Below, in pieces: positions 46,338-54,873 of a DNA stretch of 64,000 nt. The translations under genes and the position numbers were made by a program. Each line of letters begins with the position of its first letter. Position 1 is the first letter of the stretch. This DNA is from Mucilaginibacter pineti (lineage in GTDB: Bacteria; Bacteroidota; Bacteroidia; Sphingobacteriales; Sphingobacteriaceae). The stretch is from assembly GCF_900101875.1 (NCBI RefSeq), contig NZ_FNAI01000001.1, positions 124,001 to 188,000 of the forward strand, in the 5' to 3' direction. The notes beneath the pieces are model-generated. The model saw only the letters and a list, made by a program, of their open reading frames with translations, was not told the origin of the DNA and did not search any database.

Positions 46338-46900
46338 TAAAAGGCAGGTTGTATTTTTTTAAATATAAAGGCAAACAGGGTGCCCACCAGCGCGCCGTAA
46401 AGCGCACCGCAAATAACATCAACAGGGAAATGTACCCCTACATACACCTGTGCAAAGCAAACAAGCGCGGCCCATAAAATAGCCCAGAACCATATCCAGC
46501 GCCATTTTTTGCCAAACAGCAGGCACAAAAAAATAGCCATAGCAAAATGATCTGTAGCGTGGGTTGATGGAAAGCTGTAACCCGTACCACAGGGAATGCG
46601 GCTTATATCGGTAACGGATACTACAGGATCCCTGCAGGGGCGCAATCTTTTTACATTGTATTTTATGATGCTGGCGCTGGTAAAATCGGCAAAGCCTGCG
46701 GTTGTGGCCAGCAGCAAAATGATGATAGCGCCTTGCTTTTTATATCGCCAAAGGCAAAAAGCAACAATAAATACATACAGCGGAATCCAAAACTTTGGGT
46801 TACGGAGGTAAGGCATCACGAGATCGAAAAACGGGTTCGACAGGTCATGGTTAATGAAATAAAATAAATGCCGGTCGAGTTGTAAAATATAGTCGGGCAT
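46337..46900 (-). CDS. PAP2-family phosphatase (membrane)
   Basis: 187 residues from the ATG at 46900; a TTG four codons earlier is a less likely start. The three catalytic motifs are present: KRLRPCRDP, the SFPSTHATDH core with the catalytic His, and the GVHFPVDVICG end motif. Five to six helices. Family members dephosphorylate lipid phosphates such as undecaprenyl pyrophosphate or phosphatidylglycerophosphate; which one is not clear. Forms a two-gene operon with the ZIP transporter. Confidence 0.88.
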   Translation of the reverse strand: MPDYILQLDRHLFYFINHDLSNPFFDLVMPYLRNPKFWIPLYVFIVAFCLWRYKKQGAIIILLLATTAGFADFTSASIIKYNVKRLRPCRDPVVSVTDISRIPCGTGYSFPSTHATDHFAMAIFLCLLFGKKWRWIWFWAILWAALVCFAQVYVGVHFPVDVICGALYGALVGTLFAFIFKKIQPAF

Positions 46901-46975
46901 TGGTGTATGCAAAAATTAGGCGTTTTGTGTGTTATCAGCACCAAAGGTATCAATTACTTTAAAACAAGTTTTATA

Positions 46976-47000
46976 GGTTGCCGTTAATAAACCGGCAACC
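46976..47000. other. Small hairpin in the divergent intergenic region
   Basis: GGTTGCCG-N9-CGGCAACC, perfect 8-bp arms, between the divergent PAP2 and mutase genes. There is no T-tract on the plus strand. It could be an operator or a leader hairpin. Nothing else is recognised in this 290-bp gap apart from a weak TACTTTTA near 47170. Confidence 0.35.
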
Positions 47001-47198
47001 GGCATGTAAAGTTTATAAATTGGGGCACAAATTTGCGCTGCCGGGCGTTAATGGGGGATAATAAAACTGCAACAAAATTGCTTTTACGCCCAAAATAGGG
47101 GCTATTTCGCTGCTCAAACGATTGCGCTATCGTTATAAATTATATACAGCTATCGGTTAAATATTTTTACTTTTACCACACAAAAAACAACAATAATT

Positions 47199-48581
47199 TT
47201 GACACTAATAAAATCAATTTCGGGGATACGCGGCACCATTGGCGGAGCCGCAGGCGATGGTTTAACACCGCTGGATATTGTAAAATTTACTTCGGCCTAT
47301 GGCGCCTGGGCGGTAAAAAAATCGGGGATCAAAAAAATCGTTATCGGCCGGGATGCACGCATCTCTGGCGCAATGGTTAATAACCTGGTTATTGGCACGC
47401 TGCAGGGTTTGGGTATTGATGTTATAGACCTGGGCCTATCTACAACGCCAACTGTTGAGGTTGCCGTTACGGGCGAGAAAGCTGGCGGCGGTATTATCCT
47501 TACTGCAAGCCATAACCCCAAGCAATGGAACGCGCTTAAACTTTTAAATGCCAACGGCGAGTTTATAAGCGATGCCGATGGTAAGGAAGTGCTTGAAATA
47601 GCCGAAAGCAGCGATTTTGAATATGCCGATGTAAACGACCTGGGAACAGTTACCAATGACGATAGCTGGCTGCAAAAACATATAGACCTTGTACTGGCAT
47701 TACCGTTGGTTGATGTGGAAGCTATTAAAAAGGCCGATTTTAACGTTGTGATTGACTGCGTTAATTCAACAGGCGGTATTTTTGTACCTGCCTTATTAAA
47801 GGCACTGGGCGTAAATACTGTTCATGAACTGTATTGCGAACCCGATGGGAATTTTCCGCATAACCCCGAGCCGCTGCCCGAAAACCTTACCGCCTTATCA
47901 AAAGAAGTACTGGCAAAAAGGGCGCATTTAGGTATAGCTGTTGACCCGGACGTTGATCGCCTTTGCTTTGTTTGCGAGGATGGCAATATGTTTGGCGAGG
48001 AGTATACTTTGGTTGCCGTGGCCGACTACGTGCTGCAGAACAATAAAGGAAATACAGTGTCAAACCTGTCATCAACCCGTGCCCTGCGCGATGTTACTGA
48101 GCTTGCCGGTGGCGAATATCATGCATCGGCAGTAGGAGAGGTGAACGTGGTTAATAAAATGAAAGAGGTTAATGCCGTTATTGGCGGCGAAGGCAATGGC
48201 GGTGTAATTTATCCTGAAATACATTACGGTCGGGATGCTTTGGTTGGGATAGCGCTGTTTTTAACCCAACTGGCTAAGTATGGCAAGTCGGTTTCAAGCC
48301 TCAGAGCGTCATACCCAGGTTATTTTATTTCAAAAAATAAGATAACCTTAACGCCAGAAATGGATATAGATGCCCTTTTGATTAAGGTAGAGGAGAAATA
48401 CAACAAACAACCGCACTCAACAATTGACGGTTTGAAAATAGAATTTGATAAAGAATGGGTACATTTGCGTCGTTCAAATACTGAACCGATTATTCGTATT
48501 TACTCCGAGGGCAATTCAGAAACGGTTGCCAACGGGTTGGCAAATAAAATAATCGCTGATATAAAAGAGATATTGAATTAA
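47199..48581 (+). CDS. glmM: Phosphoglucosamine mutase / phosphomannomutase family enzyme
   Basis: 460 residues with a TTG start; the conserved N-terminus TLIKSISGIRGTIGG begins right at it and no ATG is nearby. Phosphoserine loop TASHNPKQWNALK with Ser 104, metal loop DPDVDR, sugar-binding GEGNGG, and phosphate-binding RRSNTEPIIRIYSE: all sites of the alpha-D-phosphohexomutase family. GlmM makes glucosamine-1-phosphate for peptidoglycan and LPS precursors. A phosphomannomutase role cannot be excluded by sequence alone. The inverted word repeat toward the next gene begins at its stop codon. Confidence 0.85.
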   Translation: MTLIKSISGIRGTIGGAAGDGLTPLDIVKFTSAYGAWAVKKSGIKKIVIGRDARISGAMVNNLVIGTLQGLGIDVIDLGLSTTPTVEVAVTGEKAGGGIILTASHNPKQWNALKLLNANGEFISDADGKEVLEIAESSDFEYADVNDLGTVTNDDSWLQKHIDLVLALPLVDVEAIKKADFNVVIDCVNSTGGIFVPALLKALGVNTVHELYCEPDGNFPHNPEPLPENLTALSKEVLAKRAHLGIAVDPDVDRLCFVCEDGNMFGEEYTLVAVADYVLQNNKGNTVSNLSSTRALRDVTELAGGEYHASAVGEVNVVNKMKEVNAVIGGEGNGGVIYPEIHYGRDALVGIALFLTQLAKYGKSVSSLRASYPGYFISKNKITLTPEMDIDALLIKVEEKYNKQPHSTIDGLKIEFDKEWVHLRRSNTEPIIRIYSEGNSETVANGLANKIIADIKEILN

Positions 48582-48740
48582 TTATTGAATTATTGAGTTA
48601 GGAAATAACAAAATAATTCAGTAAATTGATAATTAGTAGTTTTTTACAAGTTAACTGACCCGTTTATTGGAATATTGATTGATGAATTGTTGAGTTCACT
48701 CTTCAAATCACATATTCAATAATTCAATAATTCAACAATT
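48573..48740. repeat. Inverted word repeat between the mutase and cysteine desulfurase genes
   Basis: The words TTGAATTA/TTATTGAATTATTGAGTT (48573-48600, starting within the last codons of the mutase gene) are mirrored by ATATTCAATAATTCAATAA and TTCAACAATT (48713-48740), which ends 6 nt before the next start codon. The centre contains further half-words (AATTGATAATTAG, ATATTGATTGATGAATTG). Confidence 0.7.
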
Positions 48741-48746
48741 AAAAAA

Positions 48747-49883
48747 ATGCGCGTTTATTTTGATAATGCTGCTACTACGCCGCTTGACCCTGAAGTTTTA
48801 AAAGAAATGTACAAGGTGATGGAAAACCATTATGGTAATCCGTCGTCAATTCATTCACATGGTCGCGAGGCAAGAACATTGGTAGAGAAATCGCGCAAAA
48901 CAATAGCTAACCTGTTGCATACTTCGCCCGCCGAAATTTTCTTTACGTCAAGCGGTACCGAGGCCGATAATACCGCCATCCGCTGCGGCATTGTTGATCA
49001 TAACATTACACACGCCATTACCAGCCGTATTGAGCACCACGCGGTATTACATACACTGGAGGCAATGGAAAAGGCCGGCATTATAAAATTAAGTTTTGTT
49101 AATGTTGATGAGAAAGGCAATGTTGATTACGATCACCTGGAAACGCTGTTGAAAACCAACGAGCGCAGCTTTGTATCTATCATGCATGCCAATAACGAAA
49201 TCGGCACCCTGTCAAACATGGACCGCATTGGCGATTTGTGTGAGGCATACAATGCTATATATCATTGCGATACGGTACAAACCATGGGCCATTACCGCCA
49301 TGATTTGGGTAAGCTTAAAACACATTTCCTGGTTTGTGCAGGCCATAAGCTGCACGGGCCAAAAGGGGTGGGTTTTTTGCATATCAACCACCGCATTAAA
49401 ATAAAACCATTTATATATGGCGGTGCCCAGGAACGCAATATGCGCGGCGGTACCGAAAATATTTATGGTATTGTTGGCCTGGCCAAGGCGCTTGAAATGG
49501 CTTATGCCGAAATGGAGCAGCACCAGGCACACATCCAGGGCTTAAAATCATACATGATAGGTAAACTGGTTGACCAGATTCCCGGCGTAAAATTTAATGG
49601 CGAAACCGATGCCGATAAAAGTTTGTATACCGTACTTAACGTAGCCTTTCCCGAAATGGAAATGGCCGATATGCTGTTGTTTAACCTTGATATTTCGGGT
49701 ATTTCGGCATCCGGCGGCAGCGCCTGCAGTTCGGGTACCGATATTGGCTCGCACGTGCTTACTGCCATCGGCGCAAGTTCTTCAAGACCATCTGTAAGGT
49801 TCTCTTTCTCCAAGTACAACACCAAGGAAGAAGTTGATTTTACTGTGAATAAGGTAAGGGAGCTTTGCCTGGTGAACGCCTAA
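48747..49883 (+). CDS. Cysteine desulfurase (NifS/IscS class)
   Basis: 378 residues. PLP lysine Lys 201 (CAGHKLHGPKG), Asp 175 of the cofactor-binding HCDTVQ, and catalytic Cys 327 in SGGSACSSG. It removes sulfur from cysteine for iron-sulfur cluster or thiolated-nucleoside synthesis. The Cys lies in the SACSSG loop of the NifS/IscS class rather than the SufS RxGHHCA type. No scaffold or assembly gene is adjacent, so whether it serves iron-sulfur clusters or tRNA thiolation is open. Confidence 0.9.
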   Translation: MRVYFDNAATTPLDPEVLKEMYKVMENHYGNPSSIHSHGREARTLVEKSRKTIANLLHTSPAEIFFTSSGTEADNTAIRCGIVDHNITHAITSRIEHHAVLHTLEAMEKAGIIKLSFVNVDEKGNVDYDHLETLLKTNERSFVSIMHANNEIGTLSNMDRIGDLCEAYNAIYHCDTVQTMGHYRHDLGKLKTHFLVCAGHKLHGPKGVGFLHINHRIKIKPFIYGGAQERNMRGGTENIYGIVGLAKALEMAYAEMEQHQAHIQGLKSYMIGKLVDQIPGVKFNGETDADKSLYTVLNVAFPEMEMADMLLFNLDISGISASGGSACSSGTDIGSHVLTAIGASSSRPSVRFSFSKYNTKEEVDFTVNKVRELCLVNA

Positions 49884-50000
49884 GGCATCAATACAGAATT
49901 TCATTTTCTTAAATTTCCAAATTACCGCAACCATCTTGCCGCTTGTCATTTTTAACATGATTAGCAATAGGATGGTTGCCTCATAAATAATCCCTTACTG

Positions 50001-50108
50001 ATGCGTGCTGACGACCTACTGACGGCTACTGACGAGGTACTGACGGCTGCTGACGACATACTGACGGTGGCTGACGAAAGTAATCTTTTTAGAAAAATAT
50101 TTTCTTAA
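50001..50108 (+). CDS. Possible 35-residue peptide built of a 21-bp / 7-residue repeat
   Basis: CTGACG recurs at 50008, 50019, 50029, 50040, 50050, 50061 and 50071, alternating 11 and 10 bp apart, so the true unit is 21 bp. In the ATG frame at 50001 this reads DDLLTAT, DEVLTAA, DDILTVA, a heptad pattern fit for an amphipathic helix, ending LFRKIFS. Differences between units are conservative at protein level (D/E, L/V/I, A/V, T/A). No ribosome-binding signal is seen. It may instead be one more non-coding word repeat of the kind common in this genome. Confidence 0.35.
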   Translation: MRADDLLTATDEVLTAADDILTVADESNLFRKIFS

Positions 50109-50166
50109 ATAGAAAACAATAATGCAAACTGGTGGGTTTATTAATTAACAACTAAAATTAAAACCT

Positions 50167-50526
50167 ATGAATATGCATAATGAAACCTGGGAAAACCAGG
50201 ACAGCGATTTCGAAAATACCAACTCGTTTTCTGAAAACGACCATAGCAAAAATGATGAAAAGGACGTGGTAACTGACGAACATCCAAATGAAACGCCTGA
50301 AGAAGGTGAATCAAAAAAAGAAGGTACAGGCTACCACAGCCAATCGGAAGTTGACCAGCCGCAAAGGGGCGCTAACACCTCATTTAGTGAGCAAACCGAT
50401 GTTACCCCGCCAAATAAGCACGAATTTCCATCGGTAGGTCCGTCAAAAACAGACTTTGAAAGCCGTCCGCAAGGCCGCACAACTGGCAGAATGGTTGGCC
50501 ATGAACCCGGTACAGAAGGTGTATAA
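50167..50526 (+). CDS. Hydrophilic small protein, function unknown
   Basis: 119 residues, extremely polar (Asn, Asp, Glu, Ser, Lys), with no hydrophobic segment and low sequence complexity; it looks intrinsically disordered. It is preceded by an AT-rich leader (ATTAATTAACAACTAAAATTA) resembling the one before the next gene 58 bp downstream, so the two may be co-regulated and perhaps stress-related. No family recognised. Confidence 0.65.
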   Translation: MNMHNETWENQDSDFENTNSFSENDHSKNDEKDVVTDEHPNETPEEGESKKEGTGYHSQSEVDQPQRGANTSFSEQTDVTPPNKHEFPSVGPSKTDFESRPQGRTTGRMVGHEPGTEGV

Positions 50527-50568
50527 TAGCCTGTTATTTAATAGGTTATTATTAATTAACTAAAGTTA

Positions 50569-50576
50569 AAAGGAGG
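50569..50576 (+). promoter_or_regulatory. Strong Shine-Dalgarno sequence AAAGGAGG-type
   Basis: AAAGGAGG lies 8 nt before the ATG at 50585. It matches the 16S rRNA anti-SD almost fully, which is rare in Bacteroidota, where ribosome binding sites are usually A-rich without SD. It fixes the start codon of the small gene. Confidence 0.7.
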
Positions 50577-50584
50577 AAAGGATC

Positions 50585-50806
50585 ATGAGCGATTATAAGG
50601 ATTCTGAAATAAATCAGAATAATAAAGAAGAAAGAGAAAGTAGCAGGGGGATAGACTCCCGCACTAATCAAAGCAAACACATTCTTGAAAAAGATGGGCC
50701 TCAGAAAAAGCATTTCAATGTGCTAAATGAAGATGGCAGCTTAGCCGATCTCCCGGATGAGAATGTTCAGGATGCTGGCGCCGAGTCTGCATCGATTACG
50801 GAATAG
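50585..50806 (+). CDS. Small hydrophilic protein, function unknown
   Basis: 73 residues, rich in Glu, Asn, Asp, Lys and Ser, no hydrophobic core, probably disordered. The start is fixed by a strong Shine-Dalgarno sequence. It follows a compositionally similar 119-residue gene with a 58-bp gap and ends 30 bp before a terminator, so the two likely form one short operon. Confidence 0.65.
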   Translation: MSDYKDSEINQNNKEERESSRGIDSRTNQSKHILEKDGPQKKHFNVLNEDGSLADLPDENVQDAGAESASITE

Positions 50807-50835
50807 TTAGGCGCTAAATAATAATGATTTCTAAC

Positions 50836-50868
50836 AATAAAGGCTACCCAAACGGGTAGCCTTTATTA
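50836..50868. terminator. Bidirectional terminator between the small gene and accD
   Basis: AATAAAGGCTACCC and GGGTAGCCTTTATT, perfect 14-bp arms with a 4-nt loop, A/T tracts on both sides, set between convergent genes. Confidence 0.88.
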
Positions 50869-50887
50869 TCGTATTAGTTAATGAGCT

Positions 50888-51733
50888 TTAATTAGCCATC
50901 ATCTTCAGGAACGAAGCCAGTTTTTCTTTCATTTCCCGACGATCAACTATAAAATCAAGGAAGCCATGCTCCTGAACAAACTCAGCAGTCTGGAACCCTT
51001 TTGGAAGATCTTTTTTAATGGTTTCCTTAATAACCCTTGGGCCTGCAAAACCTATCAGTGCACCAGGTTCGGCAATGTTAATATCGCCTAACATGGCGTA
51101 AGAGGCTGTTACACCGCCTGTTGTAGGGTCTGTAAGTAAAGAAATATAAGGGACTTTTGCCTGCGATAATAAAGCCAGTTTAGCCGATGTTTTAGCCATT
51201 TGCATTAGCGAAAATGCAGCCTCCATCATTCTTGCACCACCTGATTTTGAGATCATCAGGAATGGAATCTTATTGGCGATGCTATGATCGATCGACCGTG
51301 CAATTTTTTCGCCCACAACAGAACCCATTGAGCCGCCAATGAAGTTAAAATCCATACAGGCTATAACCAGGTCCTGGCCGTCAATTTTGCCTACACCGGC
51401 GCGTATGGCGTCTTTTAAACCCGTTTTAAACTGGGTTTCGGTAAGCCTGTCGGTATACTTTTTGGTGTCCTCAAAATGCAGTGGATCGCCCGATGTAAGA
51501 TCGGCAAAAAGCTCTGTAAACTCGTTATTATCAAATAGTACCGAAAAATATTCTTTTGAACCTATGCGCAGGTGATAGCCACAATAATGGCAAACATATT
51601 GATTTTCAACCTGCTCAGAATAATGTAGGGGTTTCTTACAATTTGGGCATTTATTCCAGATACCATCAGGGGCTTCTTTCTTTTCCTCAGTAGTCGTAAT
51701 TATCCCTTTCAACTCTCGTTTAAACCACGCCAT
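50888..51733 (-). CDS. accD: Acetyl-CoA carboxylase carboxyltransferase subunit beta
   Basis: 281 residues from the ATG at 51733, where the typical AccD N-terminus [11 protein letters not shown] begins; seven extra codons upstream are unlikely. Zinc ribbon Cys 29, Cys 32, Cys 48, Cys 51. The carboxyltransferase fold follows, with the oxyanion-forming [12 protein letters not shown] and [15 protein letters not shown]. It joins AccA to carboxylate acetyl-CoA with biotin-bound CO2, the first step of fatty-acid synthesis. accA is not adjacent. Confidence 0.95.
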   Translation of the reverse strand: MAWFKRELKGIITTTEEKKEAPDGIWNKCPNCKKPLHYSEQVENQYVCHYCGYHLRIGSKEYFSVLFDNNEFTELFADLTSGDPLHFEDTKKYTDRLTETQFKTGLKDAIRAGVGKIDGQDLVIACMDFNFIGGSMGSVVGEKIARSIDHSIANKIPFLMISKSGGARMMEAAFSLMQMAKTSAKLALLSQAKVPYISLLTDPTTGGVTASYAMLGDINIAEPGALIGFAGPRVIKETIKKDLPKGFQTAEFVQEHGFLDFIVDRREMKEKLASFLKMMAN

Positions 51734-52044
51734 ATCTATGTCTAACTCTTTCAATTGACTACAAAGAAACGAAAAATATTATTAAGTGCTAAAAGTTAAA
51801 AAAACTAATGCCTTATGAATTATTTAACAAAAACGTTATGCCGTGGTTTTATATCAAATTTGTAATAAACCGCCCCGAATTTTGGAAAAGCATCGGTTTT
51901 TGATGTGTTTACCCCGGTTTTACTATCGTTTTAATATAGTTATGCCAAAATCCTTGTACAAAATGTTAATATGTTGCTATTAATAACAACATTTATCGCC
52001 CAAAACCAAGATTTTTTATAACTTCGAGGCCCAAATAAAAGCTC
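51734..52044. other. 311-bp divergent promoter region between accD and the aldolase gene
   Basis: AT-rich, no ORF or strong hairpin. TAACTTCG at 52019-52026 is one base from the -7 motif and well placed for the aldolase gene (ATG at 52045). No convincing motif is seen for accD. Confidence 0.4.
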
Positions 52045-53124
52045 ATGGATTTAAAAAATTATACAGGTGTTCTGCATGGCGATCAGGTGCAGGAACTATT
52101 TGAAGCTGCCAAAAAGCATAAATTTGCTTTGCCAGCTGTAAACGTTATTGGTACCAATACTATTAACGCGGTTATGGAAACAGCTAAGCTGGTAAAATCT
52201 CCGGTTATTATTCAGTTATCAAATGGCGGCGCGCAGTTTTACGCAGGTAAATCATTAGATAACTCAAAATTACAGGCTTGCATCTTAGGTGCTGTATCTG
52301 CAGCAAAGCACGTTCATTTATTAGCAGAACACTATGGTGTTGCTGTTATTTTACATACCGACCATGCTGCCATGAAATTTTTACCGTGGATAGATGGTTT
52401 GTTAGATCATGGCGAGAAGTTTTTTGCTGAAACCGGCAAACCGCTTTTCTCATCACACATGCTTGATCTTTCTGAAGAACCTCTTGAAGAAAATATCGAG
52501 ATCTCCTCTAAATACCTTGCCCGTATGGCCAAATTAGGTATGACACTGGAGATTGAATTAGGCGTAACGGGTGGCGAAGAAGACGGTGTTGACAATTCTG
52601 ATGTTGACAGCTCACGTTTATATACCCAACCAGAAGAAGTTTCTTATTCTTACGAACACCTTTCTAAAATTAGCCCGCGCTTTACAGTTGCTGCTGCTTT
52701 TGGTAACGTGCACGGTGTATATAAACCAGGTAATGTTAAATTACAGCCGGTTATCTTGCATAACTCACAGGAATATGTAAAACAAAAATTTGGTTTAACT
52801 GCCGAGAAACCTATCAACTTTGTATTCCACGGTGGTTCTGGTTCAAGTCAGGAAGAGATCCGCGAGGCTATTTCATATGGCGCTATCAAAATGAATATTG
52901 ATACCGATATGCAGTGGGCTTATTGGGAAGGCATTAAAGATTACTACAAATCAAAAGAAGGATACTTACAAAGCCAGATAGGCAGCCCGGATGGTGAAGA
53001 TTCTCCGAACAAGAAATATTACGATCCTCGTGTATGGTTGCGTAAAGGCGAAGAAACTTTTGTAAAAAGGTTAGCTGCTGCTTTTGAAGATTTAAATTGC
53101 GTTGACGTAAACAGCAAATTATAA
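52045..53124 (+). CDS. fbaA: Class II fructose-bisphosphate aldolase
   Basis: 359 residues, the size of E. coli FbaA and yeast aldolase (class IIA). Catalytic Asp 106 and zinc ligands His 107 (LHTDHAA), His 223 (NVHGVYKPGN) and His 262 (FHGGSGSS), with the NIDTDMQWA phosphate-side motif. It interconverts fructose-1,6-bisphosphate with DHAP and glyceraldehyde-3-phosphate in glycolysis and gluconeogenesis. Its codons are less GC-rich at third positions than the permeases, consistent with high expression. Single gene with its own terminator. Confidence 0.95.
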   Translation: MDLKNYTGVLHGDQVQELFEAAKKHKFALPAVNVIGTNTINAVMETAKLVKSPVIIQLSNGGAQFYAGKSLDNSKLQACILGAVSAAKHVHLLAEHYGVAVILHTDHAAMKFLPWIDGLLDHGEKFFAETGKPLFSSHMLDLSEEPLEENIEISSKYLARMAKLGMTLEIELGVTGGEEDGVDNSDVDSSRLYTQPEEVSYSYEHLSKISPRFTVAAAFGNVHGVYKPGNVKLQPVILHNSQEYVKQKFGLTAEKPINFVFHGGSGSSQEEIREAISYGAIKMNIDTDMQWAYWEGIKDYYKSKEGYLQSQIGSPDGEDSPNKKYYDPRVWLRKGEETFVKRLAAAFEDLNCVDVNSKL

Positions 53125-53138
53125 TATTCATCAAAAAC

Positions 53139-53182
53139 TAACAAAGCGCCGGTACATTTGTTGTATCGGCGCTTTGTTGTTA
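53139..53182 (+). terminator. Rho-independent terminator of the aldolase gene
   Basis: AACAAAGCGCCG and CGGCGCTTTGTT, perfect 12-bp arms around a 15-nt loop, 15 bp after the stop. Confidence 0.88.
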
Positions 53183-53218
53183 TAAAGCGATCCCTAAAAC
53201 ATTTAAAAAGTTTACAAA

Positions 53219-53719
53219 ATGGCAAAGACCGCTACAAAAAAAAAGAACTTATTTGAACGATTTGCCAACTGGGCAACTGCAGCCACCGGTAGTTCGGCGG
53301 CTTTTATAATTGCCATATCTGTAATACTTGTATGGGGGATAACCGGGCCTGTTTTCAAATACTCAGATACCTGGCAGCTTATCATTAACACAGGTACTAC
53401 CATTGTTACTTTTTTGATGGTATTTTTGATCCAGAAATCGCAAAATAAGGATTCAAAAGCGATTCATTTAAAATTGAATGAACTGCTGGCCTCGCACCAG
53501 GGTGCAAGTAATCGGATGGTTGATATTGAAGACCTGACGGAGAAAGAACTCGACTTGTTTCATAAGTTTTATGTGCAATTGTCAGAACTTGCTGAGCAAG
53601 AAGATGATATTACCTGTACCCATTCCATTGATGCAGCCGAAGAAAATCATCTTAGTAAGTTAAATAACCTTAAATTAAAACCACATTACGTTAATGCCCG
53701 CAAACATAAAAGTAAATAA
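53219..53719 (+). CDS. Low-affinity iron permease family protein
   Basis: 166 residues. Two helices at about 24-45 (SAAFIIAISVILVWGITGPVF) and 55-76, followed by the conserved IQKSQNKDSKAIHLKLNELL, which marks the Iron_permease family (PF04120). The C-terminal half is acidic and soluble. Despite the family name, transport has not been shown for most bacterial members. Its 3' end overlaps the acetyltransferase gene by 26 bp, implying co-translation. Confidence 0.8.
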   Translation: MAKTATKKKNLFERFANWATAATGSSAAFIIAISVILVWGITGPVFKYSDTWQLIINTGTTIVTFLMVFLIQKSQNKDSKAIHLKLNELLASHQGASNRMVDIEDLTEKELDLFHKFYVQLSELAEQEDDITCTHSIDAAEENHLSKLNNLKLKPHYVNARKHKSK

Positions 53720-54119
53720 AGTAACCGAGCAAGCCGATCTTGATAAAGTGTTTGCCGTACGGCGCGAAGTTTTTGTTATTGAACAGGATTGCCCGCCCGA
53801 GCTGGAATGGGAGTTTGAAGATGAATCGACCCATTTTTTAGCTACCGCCGATGGAGAACCAGCCGGTGCCTGCCGCTGGAGAAAAACTGACAAGGGGTAT
53901 AAACTGGAACGTTTTGCTGTATTGAAACAATTCCGGGGCTTTGGAGTAGGGCAGGCCCTGGTACAAGCCGTATTGGACGATCTGCCTGCAGAAGCAGGTT
54001 ATGTTTATCTGCATGCCCAGGTACAGGCAGTTTCGCTGTACAAGAAATTTGGTTTTGAACAAACCGGGCCCGAATTTGAGGAAGCAGGGATCAGACATTA
54101 TAAAATGATCAGGAAATAG
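53694..54119 (+). CDS. GNAT-family N-acetyltransferase
   Basis: 141 residues. Acetyl-CoA loop RGFGVGQALV at about 80-89, preceded by the beta strand YKLERFAVLK, with a C-terminal YLHAQVQAVSLYKKFGF typical of ElaA/YjcF-type GNAT proteins. The substrate is unknown. The start lies inside the preceding gene. Confidence 0.88.
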   Translation: MPANIKVNKVTEQADLDKVFAVRREVFVIEQDCPPELEWEFEDESTHFLATADGEPAGACRWRKTDKGYKLERFAVLKQFRGFGVGQALVQAVLDDLPAEAGYVYLHAQVQAVSLYKKFGFEQTGPEFEEAGIRHYKMIRK

Positions 54120-54199
54120 CAACTAATTTTAAATTAGCTTGCAACCTATTGCGGAAATCTGTCGTCTACCCAATAGTTATCCATCATTTATAAAATTTT

Positions 54200-54787
54200 A
54201 TGTTAAAACACTTTACTTCATCTGCAAGAACAAGCAGAAACCTCAGATCATTTTTTGCACTTATGCTTTGTTTTGTAACGCTGAACACTTTAGCGCAGGA
54301 TAAAACAAAAACAATTGGCAATAAACCCCGCACAGGTTCAAGTAATACTAGTTATGATGTTGTTCAGGGCGGGCAGGTAGGTATAAAAATGAGTGCAGGT
54401 AGTAAACCTGTACAATTACTTAAACTCGATTTTCATGTAACCAGTCGAACTAATGATACGATCCCCTTTAAGGTGAACGTTTACACTATGGACGGTAAGC
54501 TGGTAAAAGATAATTTTGTTACTGCTGAAATAAAAGGAACAATTAAAAAATACGACCAGGCACAAAGTCAGCTAATCAGTGTTGATTTATCACCCTATAA
54601 TGTTTTAGCAAAAGGTAATATTTTGGTTGCTGTAGAGTTTTTGAAAACGCAACCGGGCTCAAACCTGGGTTTTGCCTGCGGGATACTTAATGGCGGTACT
54701 TATAATAAATACAGCGCAACCCACGAATGGAAAAAGACGCCTATTGTAGGTGCCGATTTTAGTGTACTGGTTAAGAAGTTGAAATAA
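54200..54787 (+). CDS. Exported protein of unknown function
   Basis: 195 residues. A long N-region with several Arg/Lys, then a hydrophobic core (FFALMLCFVTLNTLA) and a likely cleavage at ALA/QD near residue 34. The mature part is beta-rich with alternating polar/hydrophobic residues (LLKLDFHVTSRTNDTIPFKV), suggesting a beta-sandwich. No family assigned. A palindrome follows 34 bp downstream. Confidence 0.65.
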   Translation: MLKHFTSSARTSRNLRSFFALMLCFVTLNTLAQDKTKTIGNKPRTGSSNTSYDVVQGGQVGIKMSAGSKPVQLLKLDFHVTSRTNDTIPFKVNVYTMDGKLVKDNFVTAEIKGTIKKYDQAQSQLISVDLSPYNVLAKGNILVAVEFLKTQPGSNLGFACGILNGGTYNKYSATHEWKKTPIVGADFSVLVKKLK

Positions 54788-54821
54788 ATGCTGCCCCGAT
54801 TTATAAAATGACAAGGCGAAA

Positions 54822-54853
54822 AGACTTACGAAGTTTTTAAAACTTCGTAAGTC
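54822..54853. terminator. Perfect palindrome between convergent genes, REP-like terminator
   Basis: GACTTACGAAGTTTT and AAAACTTCGTAAGTC, 15-bp arms meeting almost without a loop. It is placed between two convergent stops and could serve both. The near loop-less shape is more like a REP/palindromic unit than a standard terminator. Confidence 0.6.
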
Positions 54854-54873
54854 TGGATCTCCATAAGTTCAAA

